From Dactylosporangium vinaceum (GTDB taxonomy: Bacteria > Actinomycetota > Actinomycetes > Mycobacteriales > Micromonosporaceae): a stretch of DNA of 64,000 nt. The position numbers and the translations under genes were made by a program. Each line of letters begins with the position of its first letter. Within the stretch, counting starts at the first letter, position 1. The notes beneath the pieces were generated by a model. It made no database searches, was not told the DNA's origin, and worked only from the letters and a program-made list of their open reading frames with translations. Positions 37,421-46,646 of this stretch are shown here, one piece after another. The stretch is from positions 10,974,001 through 11,038,000 of the forward strand of contig NZ_CP061913.1 in NCBI RefSeq assembly GCF_019904175.1, given 5' to 3'.

Positions 37421-37476
37421 ACAGGCGATAAATCCGATATGTCGCGGCACGAAGTGCCCGACATATCGGTAAAGAG
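37421..37476. repeat. Palindromic repeat, right half of interrupted copy
   Basis: CGATATGTCG (37435-37444) pairs with CGACATATCG (37459-37468) across CGGCACGAAGTGCC, which itself folds. It corresponds to the reverse complement of 29203-29255 (inner CAGGCGATAAAT, outer GGxAAAG). Confidence 0.8.
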
Positions 37477-37620
37477 TAATTCGTCCGCACGGGAGCCCGA
37501 AGCCAAGACCTCGCAACCGCCGCGATGGTGGAGCCCATGCGACAGGAGATGCGCCCGCGCGGGCGGTGGTGACGTGGCCGGCCTGTGCGGTTACGTCGTG
37601 GGATCACGGGCGGAAACGGC

Positions 37621-37659
37621 GATCGGCCCCGGCTCCAAGCGTGCGGAGCGGGGCCGATC
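37621..37659 (-). terminator. Hairpin terminator of pssA
   Basis: GATCGGCCCC then GCTCC pair with GGAGC then GGGGCCGATC (37621-37659), about 15 pairs with one bulged G and an 8-base loop. It begins 16 bases past the pssA stop on the minus strand. T-poor, as usual here. Confidence 0.75.
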
Positions 37660-37674
37660 CCGAGCAGTCGAAGG

Positions 37675-38745
37675 TCAGGCGGTCTGGCTGTTGCGCTGCT
37701 TCAGCCAGAGGAGCGGGCCGCTGATCAGGTAGGCCAGCACCACGACCACGAAGGTGACGCGGTAGTTCACCAGGGCGCCGACGACCGGAAGCACCAGCAG
37801 CCACGGCGGGAGCTTCAGGAGGCGGGCCAGTTTCGCGTACGGGAAGCTGGAGACCATCGCCAGGCCCAGCAGCACGACGCCCGCGACGCGGAGGGCGGCC
37901 GGCATCTCCGGGGCGATGAGGGTGCCCAGGGCCAGGACGGCGGCGCACATCGTGGTCGGGACGCCGCAGAAGAAGCGGCCGTCCTTCGGTGAGACGTTGA
38001 AGCGGGCCAGGCGGATCGCGGCGGCCGCGGCGACCAGGGCGCAGGCGGGGACGAGGAGCCAGCCGGGGGCCGAGCCGTTCAGCCAGGCGTAGACCACGAC
38101 CGGCGCGGCCAGGCCGAAGGAGCACATGTCGGCCAGCGAGTCCATCTGCGCGCCGAAGGGGCTGGCCACGCCGAGGCGGCGGGCCAGGAAGCCGTCCAGG
38201 CCGTCGAAGATGACGCAGGCGATGAGCAGCGAGGCGGCGACGCGCACGTCGCCCTGGTTGACCGCGATGAAGATGGCCGACAGGCCGAGCATGAGGCTGC
38301 TCAGGGTGCAGGCGTTGACCAGGGCGAAGCGGATGCGGCGGGCGACGGTGCGCTCGCCGGGCAGGAGGGGGATGGCGAGCGCGGCGGGCTCGTCGACCGG
38401 CGGGATGACCGGGGTGGTGACCGGCGGAGGGCTGACCGGTGCCAGGGTGGTCAGGTCTCGTGACAGTCCGTCACGACGGCGCATCCGCAGGCGGGGCAGG
38501 CGGACGCGGCCGGTGCGGGTGTCGGTCTCCGCGGCGGGCACGAGCAGCGAGGTGGCGCCGGCAACGTTACCCTCGCCGCGGCGGGCGACCCGTCCGGCGA
38601 AGAGCACCTGACGGGCGAGCGAGCCGCTGCGTCGCAGCCGCCCCGCCCATTGCCGTCCGCCACCGGGGCGCGGGCTGTCCGTGGTGCGTCGTCGCTGCCA
38701 AGGTGTGCTCGGCACTGATCCTCCATGTAGGAACGAGGTTCCCAC
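37675..38745 (-). CDS. pssA: CDP-diacylglycerol-serine O-phosphatidyltransferase
   Basis: Makes phosphatidylserine from CDP-diacylglycerol and serine in the membrane; Psd (at 29.7 kb) then makes PE. The CDP-alcohol transferase signature DGLDGFLARRLG followed by GAQMDSLADM (D-x2-DG-x2-AR-x8-G-x3-D-x3-D) is complete. About eight hydrophobic segments follow residue ~135. The 356-residue frame has an N-terminal ~85-residue basic, low-complexity part without homology to me; ATG 38484 is a likelier start, giving 269 residues, close to the family's 250-290. A 183-base AT-richer gap upstream (38746-38928) probably holds its promoter; I see no gene there. Confidence 0.9.
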   Translation of the reverse strand: MGTSFLHGGSVPSTPWQRRRTTDSPRPGGGRQWAGRLRRSGSLARQVLFAGRVARRGEGNVAGATSLLVPAAETDTRTGRVRLPRLRMRRRDGLSRDLTTLAPVSPPPVTTPVIPPVDEPAALAIPLLPGERTVARRIRFALVNACTLSSLMLGLSAIFIAVNQGDVRVAASLLIACVIFDGLDGFLARRLGVASPFGAQMDSLADMCSFGLAAPVVVYAWLNGSAPGWLLVPACALVAAAAAIRLARFNVSPKDGRFFCGVPTTMCAAVLALGTLIAPEMPAALRVAGVVLLGLAMVSSFPYAKLARLLKLPPWLLVLPVVGALVNYRVTFVVVVLAYLISGPLLWLKQRNSQTA

Positions 38746-38928
38746 GGTCCGTTTTTCGGGGCCTTTCGACCCGCGATGTCCGTTTCGCGAGTAGGTCTCG
38801 CGATCTACACGGTCTCATATCAGGTCGCGATTGGCGATGCCTCAGGTAGGAAACCGCCGGTTAGGACGAACCGTAGAACTACTCAGTGTAGTTTTTTGTT
38901 AACCTCTAGTCCATTGTAACGACGCTTG

Positions 38929-39642
38929 TCACTCGCTCGTTGCGGACAGTCCTGTAGCCCACTGGACAACTTCGGTGACCGTCAGGCCCGCTACCTCGCC
39001 GGGCTCGAACCAGGCCGCGCCGGCTGTCGATCCGCCGACCTCCTCCGTCACGCTCGGTGTCGATGGCTCAGGCACCAGCACCCGGTAGAGGGCACGGACG
39101 GCGTGCCAGTTCATGGGGTACCCCTCCGGCCCCACGAGCCCCGAGGAGCGCCTGTGTGTCACGCCGAGCAGCTCGACGATCCGGCCGCGCTGACCCGTCT
39201 CCTCGTACAGCTCCCGCAGCAGCGCGTCGGCCGGCTGCTCGCCGACGTCGGTGCCGCCACCGGGCAGGTGCCACCGGCCGGCGCCGGGGAAGCCCTTGGC
39301 GATCTCGGTGAGCAGGACGCGGCCGGCCGGGTCGGTGACGTACCCGTACGCCGCGAACCGCTGGCCCTTCGGCAGGTCGGAGCGCGCCTCGACGAACGCG
39401 TCGGCCACCTCACCGGCGGAGGCGGGGACGACGTCGTAGACGACCCGGTCCTCGTGGAGGCCGGGCGTCGTCAGTGCGAGCACTTCCCGTACCCGCGAAA
39501 CGACAACCGGTGTGCCGGAGCTCTCACGGAACAGCCGCACCACGGCGGACGCCGGGTTTTCGCCGTGGCGGATCGGTCCGCCGATCTCCTCGGCCGCGTC
39601 CGGCAGCCGGCCGTAGACGGTGATCACCCGTGTCTGCGTCAT
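38929..39642 (-). CDS. Nudix hydrolase
   Basis: A 237-residue protein whose C-terminal ~140 residues carry a Nudix box: GGGTDVGEQPADALLRELYE followed by ETGQRG (G-x5-E-x7-REUxEExG pattern). Residues 1-80 look like a degenerate second Nudix domain (HGENPASAVVRLFRESSG), where the REUxEE core is lost. It begins five bases after the stop of the double-Nudix gene at 39648 and is about 40-50 percent similar to its C-terminal half by eye, so the two are tandem duplicates in one operon. The substrate is unknown; nucleotide-diphosphate clean-up is the family role. Confidence 0.88.
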   Translation of the reverse strand: MTQTRVITVYGRLPDAAEEIGGPIRHGENPASAVVRLFRESSGTPVVVSRVREVLALTTPGLHEDRVVYDVVPASAGEVADAFVEARSDLPKGQRFAAYGYVTDPAGRVLLTEIAKGFPGAGRWHLPGGGTDVGEQPADALLRELYEETGQRGRIVELLGVTHRRSSGLVGPEGYPMNWHAVRALYRVLVPEPSTPSVTEEVGGSTAGAAWFEPGEVAGLTVTEVVQWATGLSATSE

Positions 39643-39647
39643 GGTGA

Positions 39648-40583
39648 TCAGCGTAGGCCGACCCCGCGGAGGGCCTCCTCCGTCACCTCGGTGAGGGGCA
39701 GCTCGTCGAGCTCCTCGGGGTCGAACCAGCGGGCCTCCGCGGTCGAGCCGCCGACGTCGTGGATCACCGGGCGGCTGGAGCGGGCGACCTGGACGCGGTA
39801 GAAGGCGCGCACGCCGTGCCAGTCGATTGGGTAGCCCTCGGGGCCGAGCTGGGCGGCGTCGCGGTGGCTGGCCACGCCGAGCAGTTCGACGATCTTCCCC
39901 TCCTGGCCGGTCTCCTCGACAAGCTCGCGGATGAGGGCGACTCCGGGCTGCTCGCCGAAGTCGGTGCCGCCGCCGGGCAGGTGCCAGCAGCCGCCGCCCG
40001 GATACCCGTCGGAGATGCGGGTGAGCAGGACGCGGTTGCGCCGGTCGGTGCACACCGCATACGCGGCGAAGCGCTGGGCCCGGTGCAGCCCGTCGGGGCC
40101 GGGCACCGCATAAAAGGACGGGATCTGGGGGGTACCGTCAGGGCGCACATCGGCCGCCGCCTCCGGCAGACCGAGCGCGTCGGCGGTGAACCGGCGCAGC
40201 GGCAGCGTCTTGGCCTCCTCCAGCGTCACCCAGCGGGCCAGGTCGGTGGGCTGGCCGACCCGGTCGCGCAGCGCACCGCCGCGGACCGACACCTCGTAGA
40301 TGAGCCGGTCGGTGTGGATCGTCAGCTCACGGGCCGGCAGCGCCCGCATGTCGGCGAGCACGTCGCGCAGCTTGACCACGGCGACGGACAGGCCGGTCTC
40401 GGCGGCGGTCTCCCGCACGACGGTGTCGACCGGGTTCTCACCGTGGTCGACGGCGCCGCCGGGCAGCGACCATACGCCGGGCGTTCCGGACTTGGCCGAG
40501 GCCCGCACGAGCAGGAACGTGTCGCCGTCCGCGCATACGCAGTAGGCCGCGATGCGCCGCAGCGGTTGTAACGCTGGAGTCAC
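39648..40583 (-). CDS. Tandem-domain Nudix hydrolase
   Basis: A 311-residue protein with two intact-looking Nudix boxes: GGAVDHGENPVDTVVRETAA plus ETG in the N-terminal domain and GGGTDFGEQPGVALIRELVE plus ETGQEG in the C-terminal. I take GTG 40583 (VTPALQPLRRIAAYCVC), since earlier starts up to 40685 would overlap guaA. Two-headed Nudix proteins are infrequent; the second domain shares the motif YPIDWHGVRAFYRV with the neighbouring single gene (YPMNWHAVRALYRV). Probably co-transcribed behind guaA. Substrate unknown. Confidence 0.86.
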   Translation of the reverse strand: MTPALQPLRRIAAYCVCADGDTFLLVRASAKSGTPGVWSLPGGAVDHGENPVDTVVRETAAETGLSVAVVKLRDVLADMRALPARELTIHTDRLIYEVSVRGGALRDRVGQPTDLARWVTLEEAKTLPLRRFTADALGLPEAAADVRPDGTPQIPSFYAVPGPDGLHRAQRFAAYAVCTDRRNRVLLTRISDGYPGGGCWHLPGGGTDFGEQPGVALIRELVEETGQEGKIVELLGVASHRDAAQLGPEGYPIDWHGVRAFYRVQVARSSRPVIHDVGGSTAEARWFDPEELDELPLTEVTEEALRGVGLR

Positions 40584-40644
40584 GGAGATAAATTGTCCGG
40601 CTTTTGACGGCCAGAGCAAGAGGTCAGACACCCTGAAGAGGGAT

Positions 40645-42198
40645 TCATTCCCATTCAATGGTGCCCGGCGGCTTGGACGTAACATCCACGACCACGCGGT
40701 TGACCTCCCGGACCTCGTTCGTTATCCGGGTCGAAATCTTGGCGATCAGCTCGTGCGGCAGCCGCGACCAGTCGGCGGTCATCGCGTCGTCGCTCGAGAC
40801 CGGGCGCAGCACGATCGGGTGCCCGTAGGTGCGGCCGTCGCCCTGGACGCCGACACTGCGGACGTCGGCCAGCAGCACCACCGGGAACTGCCAGACGGTC
40901 CGGTCCAGGCCGGCCGCGGTGAGCTCCTCGCGGGCGATGAGGTCGGCCGCACGCAGGATCTCCAGCCGCTCCTCGTCGACCGCGCCGATGATCCGGATCG
41001 CCAGGCCCGGCCCCGGGAAGGGGTGGCGCATGACGATCTCCTCGGGCAGGCCCAAGGCGGCGCCGATCTGGCGGACCTCGTCCTTGAACAGCGTCCGCAG
41101 CGGCTCGACCAGCTGGAACTGCAGGTCGTCGGGGAGCCCGCCGACGTTGTGGTGCGACTTGATGTTGGCCGTGCCGGTGCCGCCGCCGGACTCGACGACG
41201 TCCGGGTAGAGCGTGCCCTGGACGAGGAACTCGACGTGGTCCTCGGCGTCGAGCTCGCGGGCCGCGGCCTCGAACGTGCGGATGAACTCGCGCCCGATGA
41301 TCTTGCGCTTCTGCTCCGGGTCGGTGACCCCGGCCAGCGCGCCGAGGAACGTCGCGGACGCGTCGACCACCTTGAGGTTGATCGCGGTCGCGGCGACGTA
41401 GTCCTTCTCGACCTGCTCGGCCTCGCCCGCCCGCAGCAGCCCGTGGTCGACGAAGATGCAGGTCAGCTGGTCGCCGACGGCCTTGTGCACGAGGGCCGCG
41501 GCCACGGCGGAGTCGACGCCGCCGGACAGCCCGCAGATCACCCGCTTGGTCCCGACCTTCTCCCGGATCGCCGCGACCTGCTCCTCGATGATGTTGTTCG
41601 AGGTCCAGGTCGGCTCCAGGCCGGCGATGTCGTAGAGGAACCGGCGCAGGATCTCCTGGCCGTGCGGCGTGTGCGCGACCTCGGGGTGGAACTGCACCCC
41701 GGCCAGGCGGCGCTCGGTGTCCTCGAACGCGGCGACCGGCGCGCCCGGCGAGCCGGCGGTCACGGTGAAGCCGGCCGGGGCGGCGGTGACGCAGTCCCCG
41801 TGGCTCATCCAGACCGACTGGTGGGCTTCCAGGTCGCGCAGCAGCACTCCCCCGCCGGCCGCGATCGTCAGCGGGGTCCCGCCGAACTCGCGGTTGCCCG
41901 TGTGGGCGGCCTCGCCGTGCAGGGCGACGGCCATCGCCTGGAAGCCGTAGCAGATGCCGAAGACCGGCACGCCGGCCGTGAACAGCGCGGGGTCGACCTG
42001 CGGCGCGCCCTCCTCGTAGACCGACGAGGGGCCGCCGGACAGCACGATCGCGGCGGGGCGCTTGGCCAGCATGTCCGCGACGGGCATCGAGCTCGGCACG
42101 ATCTCCGAGTAGACGTTCGCCTCGCGCACCCGGCGGGCGATCAGCTGGGCGTACTGGGCCCCGAAGTCGACGACGAGAACCGGTGGAGGCGTTGTCAT
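40645..42198 (-). CDS. guaA: GMP synthase (glutamine-hydrolysing)
   Basis: Aminates XMP to GMP. The 517-residue protein has the class I amidotransferase domain with GICYGFQAMA (catalytic Cys) and GVQFHPEVAHT (His, Glu), the PP-loop ATPase ICGLSGGVDSAVAAALVHK, and the C-terminal dimerisation domain with MRHPFPGPGLAIRI and a last residue pattern PPGTIEWE. ATG 42198 overlaps the stop of the GMC oxidoreductase gene. With guaB (52.4 kb) it completes guanine nucleotide synthesis in this window. Confidence 0.97.
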   Translation of the reverse strand: MTTPPPVLVVDFGAQYAQLIARRVREANVYSEIVPSSMPVADMLAKRPAAIVLSGGPSSVYEEGAPQVDPALFTAGVPVFGICYGFQAMAVALHGEAAHTGNREFGGTPLTIAAGGGVLLRDLEAHQSVWMSHGDCVTAAPAGFTVTAGSPGAPVAAFEDTERRLAGVQFHPEVAHTPHGQEILRRFLYDIAGLEPTWTSNNIIEEQVAAIREKVGTKRVICGLSGGVDSAVAAALVHKAVGDQLTCIFVDHGLLRAGEAEQVEKDYVAATAINLKVVDASATFLGALAGVTDPEQKRKIIGREFIRTFEAAARELDAEDHVEFLVQGTLYPDVVESGGGTGTANIKSHHNVGGLPDDLQFQLVEPLRTLFKDEVRQIGAALGLPEEIVMRHPFPGPGLAIRIIGAVDEERLEILRAADLIAREELTAAGLDRTVWQFPVVLLADVRSVGVQGDGRTYGHPIVLRPVSSDDAMTADWSRLPHELIAKISTRITNEVREVNRVVVDVTSKPPGTIEWE

Positions 42199-43853
42199 GC
42201 CGAAAAGGGTAGTCGCAGCGCCGCCGGTGCCTCCGCCGGGACCGCGGGACGTGACGGAGGTATCGGCGCGACCGGGCGGTAGCGCGCGCCCAGCTCGGGG
42301 CGCGGGTCGGGCTCGCCTCGGTTGGGCCACATCGACGCCGCCCGCTCGGCCTGGGCGGCGATCGTCAGCGACGGGTTCACCCCCAGGTTGGCCGAGACGG
42401 CGGCGCCGTCGGCCACGTGCAGCCCCGGGTGGCCGAACACGCGCTGGTAGGCGTCGACGACACCGGTCTGCGCGGAGTCACCTATCGCGCAGCCGCCGAG
42501 GATGTGCGCGGTGAGCGGGATGTTGAACACCTCCGACCAGCCGCCGCCGGGCAGTCCGCCGATCTCCTCGGCCAGCAGGCGGACCGCCTCGTTGCCGGCC
42601 GGGATCCACGCCGGGTTGGGCTCGCCGTGCCCCTGCGTCGTCGTGAGCCGCCGCCGCCCGGTCCACGAGCGCCTGTAGTGCACGTCGAGCGAGTTGTCGA
42701 GGGACTGCATGACGAGCGCGATCACCGTCTTGTGCGACCAGCGGTGCACCGAGAGGACCCGCAGGTGCCGGATCGGGTGGCGGAAGAACGCGCCGAACCA
42801 GCGCAGCGGGCGCCACGGTCCGCCGTCCGTGAGCACGGTCTGCAGCAGGCCCATCGCGTTGGAGCCGGGGCCGTAGCGGACGGGCTCGATGTGCGTGCGC
42901 GCATCCGGATGAAACGAGCTCGTGATGGCCACACCATCGGTGAAGTCGGTCCCCTTCCGCAGGGACCGGGCGCCGACGATCGACTCCGAGTTGGTCCGGG
43001 TCAGCTTGCCGAGCCTTGGTGAGAGCTTGGGCAGTACCCCCTCGGCCTGCATTTTGAGCAGAAGGCGCTGGGTGCCGAGCGCTCCGGCGGCGAAGATCAC
43101 CTGGTCCGCTTCGAACTGCCGGCGACGGCGGCGCCGGTCCGTCCCCCGGGTCGCGACGACGTAACCGCCGCCGGCCGCGGGCCGCACCTGCGTCACCGTC
43201 GTGAGCGGGTGCACGCTGACACCGAGCCGCACCGCCAGGTGCAGGTAGTTCTTCACCAGCGTGTTCTTGGCGCCGACGCGGCAGCCGGTCATGCAGGAGC
43301 CGCAGTGCTCGCAGGTCTGGCGGATCGGGCCGGCGCCGCCGAAGTAGGGGTCGACGCCGGGCCGGCCGAAGTACACGCCGACCGGTGTGGGGTGGAAGGA
43401 GTCGCCGACGCCCATCCGCTCGGCGACCTTGCGAAATGCGCGGTCGGCGGCCGTGGTGCGGGCGTAGGTCGTCACCCCCAGCATCCGCTCGGCCTGGTCG
43501 TAGAACGGGGCGAGCTCGCGCTCCCAGTCCGTGATGGCGCGCCACTGCGGATCGTCGTAGAAGGCCGGCATCGGCCGGTACAGCGTGTTGGCGTACACCA
43601 GCGAGCCGCCCCCGACCCCGGCGCCGGCCAGCACGAGCACGTTGCGCAGCATGGTGATCCGCTGGATGCCGAAGCAGCGCAGCGCCGGCGCCCACAGGAA
43701 CCGCCGGGCATCCCACGATGTCTTGGGAAACTCGTCGTCGGCGAAGCGGCGCCCGGCCTCCAGGACGGCTACCGAATACCCCTTCTCGGCCAGCCGCAAC
43801 GCCGTCACACTGCCGCCGAACCCGGACCCGATCACCACAACGTCGTAGCGCAT
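42195..43853 (-). CDS. GMC-type FAD oxidoreductase (cholesterol oxidase-like)
   Basis: A 552-residue flavoprotein. FAD-binding VVVIGSGFGGSVTALRLAEK begins at residue 4; GAGVGGGSLVYANTL is the second FAD motif; CEHCGSCMTGCRVGAKNTL carries four Cys in a ferredoxin-like spacing found in this subgroup; and GALGTQRLLLK and HILGGCAIG, then VNPSLTIAAQAERAA close the fold. This matches actinobacterial GMC oxidoreductases annotated as cholesterol oxidase; substrate is unproven. It overlaps guaA by four bases. There is no signal peptide, so it is cytoplasmic unless exported otherwise. Confidence 0.88.
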   Translation of the reverse strand: MRYDVVVIGSGFGGSVTALRLAEKGYSVAVLEAGRRFADDEFPKTSWDARRFLWAPALRCFGIQRITMLRNVLVLAGAGVGGGSLVYANTLYRPMPAFYDDPQWRAITDWERELAPFYDQAERMLGVTTYARTTAADRAFRKVAERMGVGDSFHPTPVGVYFGRPGVDPYFGGAGPIRQTCEHCGSCMTGCRVGAKNTLVKNYLHLAVRLGVSVHPLTTVTQVRPAAGGGYVVATRGTDRRRRRRQFEADQVIFAAGALGTQRLLLKMQAEGVLPKLSPRLGKLTRTNSESIVGARSLRKGTDFTDGVAITSSFHPDARTHIEPVRYGPGSNAMGLLQTVLTDGGPWRPLRWFGAFFRHPIRHLRVLSVHRWSHKTVIALVMQSLDNSLDVHYRRSWTGRRRLTTTQGHGEPNPAWIPAGNEAVRLLAEEIGGLPGGGWSEVFNIPLTAHILGGCAIGDSAQTGVVDAYQRVFGHPGLHVADGAAVSANLGVNPSLTIAAQAERAASMWPNRGEPDPRPELGARYRPVAPIPPSRPAVPAEAPAALRLPFSA

Positions 43854-43929
43854 GCCCCATGATACTCACCGGTAACTTAGTCGGAAGCCCCTTCGGTTTC
43901 CGCGGTCGATTGCGGCAGACTGGGCAACT

Positions 43930-45168
43930 ATGGCGAGACTTCCCGGCGGGCTGCCCGTCTGGCGTGGTCGCCGGCTGCTGGGTGGCGCGGAACCGCCGTC
44001 GTCACCGCCCACCCTGCCGGCCGTCGATGCGGCTCATCACGCGGCACTGCACTCGGTGGTCCTCGACGCGCTGAAGTTCGCCGACGCGGCCCCGCCGCAC
44101 TCGGTGCACCTCGGCGGCGCGGCCACCGTCCGCACCGACGGCGGCTTCCTGGTCATCGGCCTGCCGCTGGTCTGGGGCCTGTCGGGCGACGAGCTGCGGG
44201 TGCTGCTGGCCCACGAGCTGGCCCTGCCGCCGTCGCGCCACCCCGACCTGGTCCGCAACCTGCTCAACGCCCGCCGCCACACGGCCCACTCGGAGAAGGC
44301 GGCCGCCCGCCACGCCCGCCTGGTCGGGGCGACGGGCGAGCTCCTGGCCGAGGCCGAGCAGGTCCGCGACGCCACCGCGATCACCGCCGCCGGCGGCGGC
44401 CTCTCCGCCGTCGAGGACGCGGCCCGGGCCCTGCTCAAGGCGGCCGCGACGGAGGCGGGCTTCGCCGCGTTCGCCGCCGCACCGCTGGCCTCCGGCACCG
44501 CCCCGACCCTCGACACCGGCTCCCTGCCCACGACCGCCATCGTCCGGGCCGAGGACCTGCACGCGGCCTGGCAGCTGCGCCTGGCCCGCTGGGGCGCCCC
44601 GGCCGCCCGCCTCTCCCGCGAGGACCTGGCCGCCCGCCACCCGGGCCTGGCCGAGGAGCTGCTCACTCCGTCGATCGTCTCGCTCGTCACGCTGGACCCG
44701 GACGCGGTCCCCCTCGACGAGCTGGGCCCGGCCACCCTGCGCACCCTGGCGGCCGAGGTGCTGCCGGACTCGGCCGACCCGTGGGTCCGCCTGGCCGACC
44801 TGCCGGTCGAGTCCTACCTGCCGGACGTGGAGCGGCGGGCCCGGCAGTACGTCGAGGCGGTCACCGAGGTCCTGGGCCGCACGCCCGACGACCGTGACGA
44901 GCTGGCCGGGACGCTGCTGCGCCGCCCGGTGGACGTGGAGCGAGCCCGGCGCGGCCTGCCGCCCGAGGCCGACGCGGAGACACCCCCGCCGTGGATGGGC
45001 GCGGCGCTGCTGGCGGTCGTGGTGGAGTACGCCCTGCTCCGCAAGGGCTGGCGGCGCGAGCACCCGCTGCTGCCCCGCTGCCTGGTCGCGCCCGACTCGG
45101 CGTCGAGCATCGACCTGAACGAGCTGGTGCGCAGCGACCCCGGAGCCCTCGTCACCCACCTCGGGTAG
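43930..45168 (+). CDS. Hypothetical protein, degenerate M48-like
   Basis: A 412-residue Ala/Leu-rich protein. One segment, DELRVLLAHELALPPSRHP (residues ~95-113), resembles the helix of M48 peptidases but has HELAL where HExxH would be required, so zinc binding is unlikely. One hydrophobic stretch at ~358-372 (WMGAALLAVVVEYALL). The rest is helical. I do not recognise the family; similar genes occur in actinobacteria as hypothetical or 'M48 family' proteins. ATG 43930 is divergent from the GMC gene (76 bases), convergent with the binding-protein gene. Confidence 0.7.
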   Translation: MARLPGGLPVWRGRRLLGGAEPPSSPPTLPAVDAAHHAALHSVVLDALKFADAAPPHSVHLGGAATVRTDGGFLVIGLPLVWGLSGDELRVLLAHELALPPSRHPDLVRNLLNARRHTAHSEKAAARHARLVGATGELLAEAEQVRDATAITAAGGGLSAVEDAARALLKAAATEAGFAAFAAAPLASGTAPTLDTGSLPTTAIVRAEDLHAAWQLRLARWGAPAARLSREDLAARHPGLAEELLTPSIVSLVTLDPDAVPLDELGPATLRTLAAEVLPDSADPWVRLADLPVESYLPDVERRARQYVEAVTEVLGRTPDDRDELAGTLLRRPVDVERARRGLPPEADAETPPPWMGAALLAVVVEYALLRKGWRREHPLLPRCLVAPDSASSIDLNELVRSDPGALVTHLG

Positions 45169-45182
45169 GCCGGGCCCGCCGC

Positions 45183-46445
45183 CTACAGCGCGAGGGCCTG
45201 GCTGAGCGCCAGCTCGGCCGGGTGAATGAGCGTGTAGCCGTTCTGCGTGCGCTGCTCCACGACCCCACCGGCCAGCTGGTTCACGCCGTTGCCGTCGAAG
45301 CGGACGCCGTTCCAGGGCATGATCATCTGGGTCGCCGGGAGGTTCAGCTGCTGCACGGCGTTGCGGACGGCCTGCTTCGAGTATTCGGCCGACTGGTCCA
45401 TCGCCAGGGCCAGCGTGAGCGTCGCCATGAACGCGTCGGCCGCCACCTCGGTCAGCTTCGTGTGGAACGCCTGCTCGAACATCGCGCCGATGACCTGGGC
45501 GATCGGGTTGCGGGCGGCGAACTCGTTCGACCAGCCGGAGGCGCGCAGGGCCGTCGGGTTCTTCACGGCGTCGAGCGCGCCGACGGCCGGGCCCATGGCG
45601 ATCACCGGTGCGGTGCCCTTGAGCTTCACGGCCAGGTCGTTGGCCGCGCTCGCCTCGGCCGGGCTGGTGACGACGGCGAGGACCGCGTCGCCCTTCTGGA
45701 CCTGGCCGTTGGGCTGGCCGGCCTCGCTACCGGTGAGCGGCAGGATCTTGTCCTTGCCGGCCACGTCGTAGCCGGCCGCCTGGCTGAGGTCCTCGATGGA
45801 GTTCTTGAGGCTGGCGACCTCGTCGCCGAGCGGGCCCGCCGGCGTGCCGGCCGCGGTGACGATCCGCTTGATCTGCTTGTCGCCGCCCCGCTGGCGGTAG
45901 AGCAGGTCGAGCGCGGTGGTGACCTCGCGGCGGTCGGTGGGCTGGATGCGGAAGTGCCCGGTGCGGTTGAGGTCGCCGAACGTGTCCGAGGTGCTCAGCG
46001 CGTCGACGAGCGAGACGCCCTGCAGGTCGGCGACCCGGCTGGTGGCCAGGGCCACGTCGATCGTGTCGGCCAGGACGAGCCCGAGGGCACCGTCGTCGAT
46101 GAGCTTGCCGGCCTCTTTCTCGATCTTCTCCGGCGCACTCTCGGTGTTGCCGGTGAGCAGCGTCAGCTTGGTGCCGTTGCGCAGGCCGGCCCCGGCGCCC
46201 AGGGGCAGCGGCAGCGGCTTCGTCGGAATGTCCCGGTTGACCACCTCGATGGCCAGTTTGGCGCCCAGGGTGGCCTGCTGGCCGAGCTGCGCGTTGGGGC
46301 CGCTCGTCGGGACGAGCAGGCCGATGGCCACGGTCGTGGGCGCGGTCGCGGCCGGCTTCTCCGCACCGGAGGTGCAGGCCGACATGAGTAACGCCGACGC
46401 CAGCACCAGGGCGGTCACTGCGGGCCGCAGGCCCCGGGTGAGCAC
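45183..46445 (-). CDS. ABC-type branched-chain amino acid binding lipoprotein (Leu/Ile/Val-like fold)
   Basis: A 420-residue periplasmic-binding-protein type I lipoprotein. The signal peptide ends in the lipobox LMSAC. The mature part starts with VAIGLLVPTSGPNAQLGQQA, typical of LivJ-type receptors, and includes IDDGALGLVLADT and RIVTAAGTPAGPLGDE. No permease or ATPase gene is nearby; instead it is divergent (201 bases) from a sensor-kinase conservon, so a sensory role, feeding a ligand signal to that kinase, is plausible but unproven. GTG start at 46445. Confidence 0.84.
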   Translation of the reverse strand: MLTRGLRPAVTALVLASALLMSACTSGAEKPAATAPTTVAIGLLVPTSGPNAQLGQQATLGAKLAIEVVNRDIPTKPLPLPLGAGAGLRNGTKLTLLTGNTESAPEKIEKEAGKLIDDGALGLVLADTIDVALATSRVADLQGVSLVDALSTSDTFGDLNRTGHFRIQPTDRREVTTALDLLYRQRGGDKQIKRIVTAAGTPAGPLGDEVASLKNSIEDLSQAAGYDVAGKDKILPLTGSEAGQPNGQVQKGDAVLAVVTSPAEASAANDLAVKLKGTAPVIAMGPAVGALDAVKNPTALRASGWSNEFAARNPIAQVIGAMFEQAFHTKLTEVAADAFMATLTLALAMDQSAEYSKQAVRNAVQQLNLPATQMIMPWNGVRFDGNGVNQLAGGVVEQRTQNGYTLIHPAELALSQALAL

Positions 46446-46646
46446 GGCGTATGACTCCTCGCGAAGCGTGGCTGGTCGGACGGCCGTATCCTTCCCCTCT
46501 GGTCAATGGCTAGCAAGTCCGGTGTCCGGCTTCGAGTATTGTGACCTGCGCCACTATGAGGCGGTTGGACAGTCGCCGCAACCCTGGTTTGATAAGTCCC
46601 GCACGCTGCTCAGCAGCGCGATGACGCATGCGAAAGGTGTGGAGGG

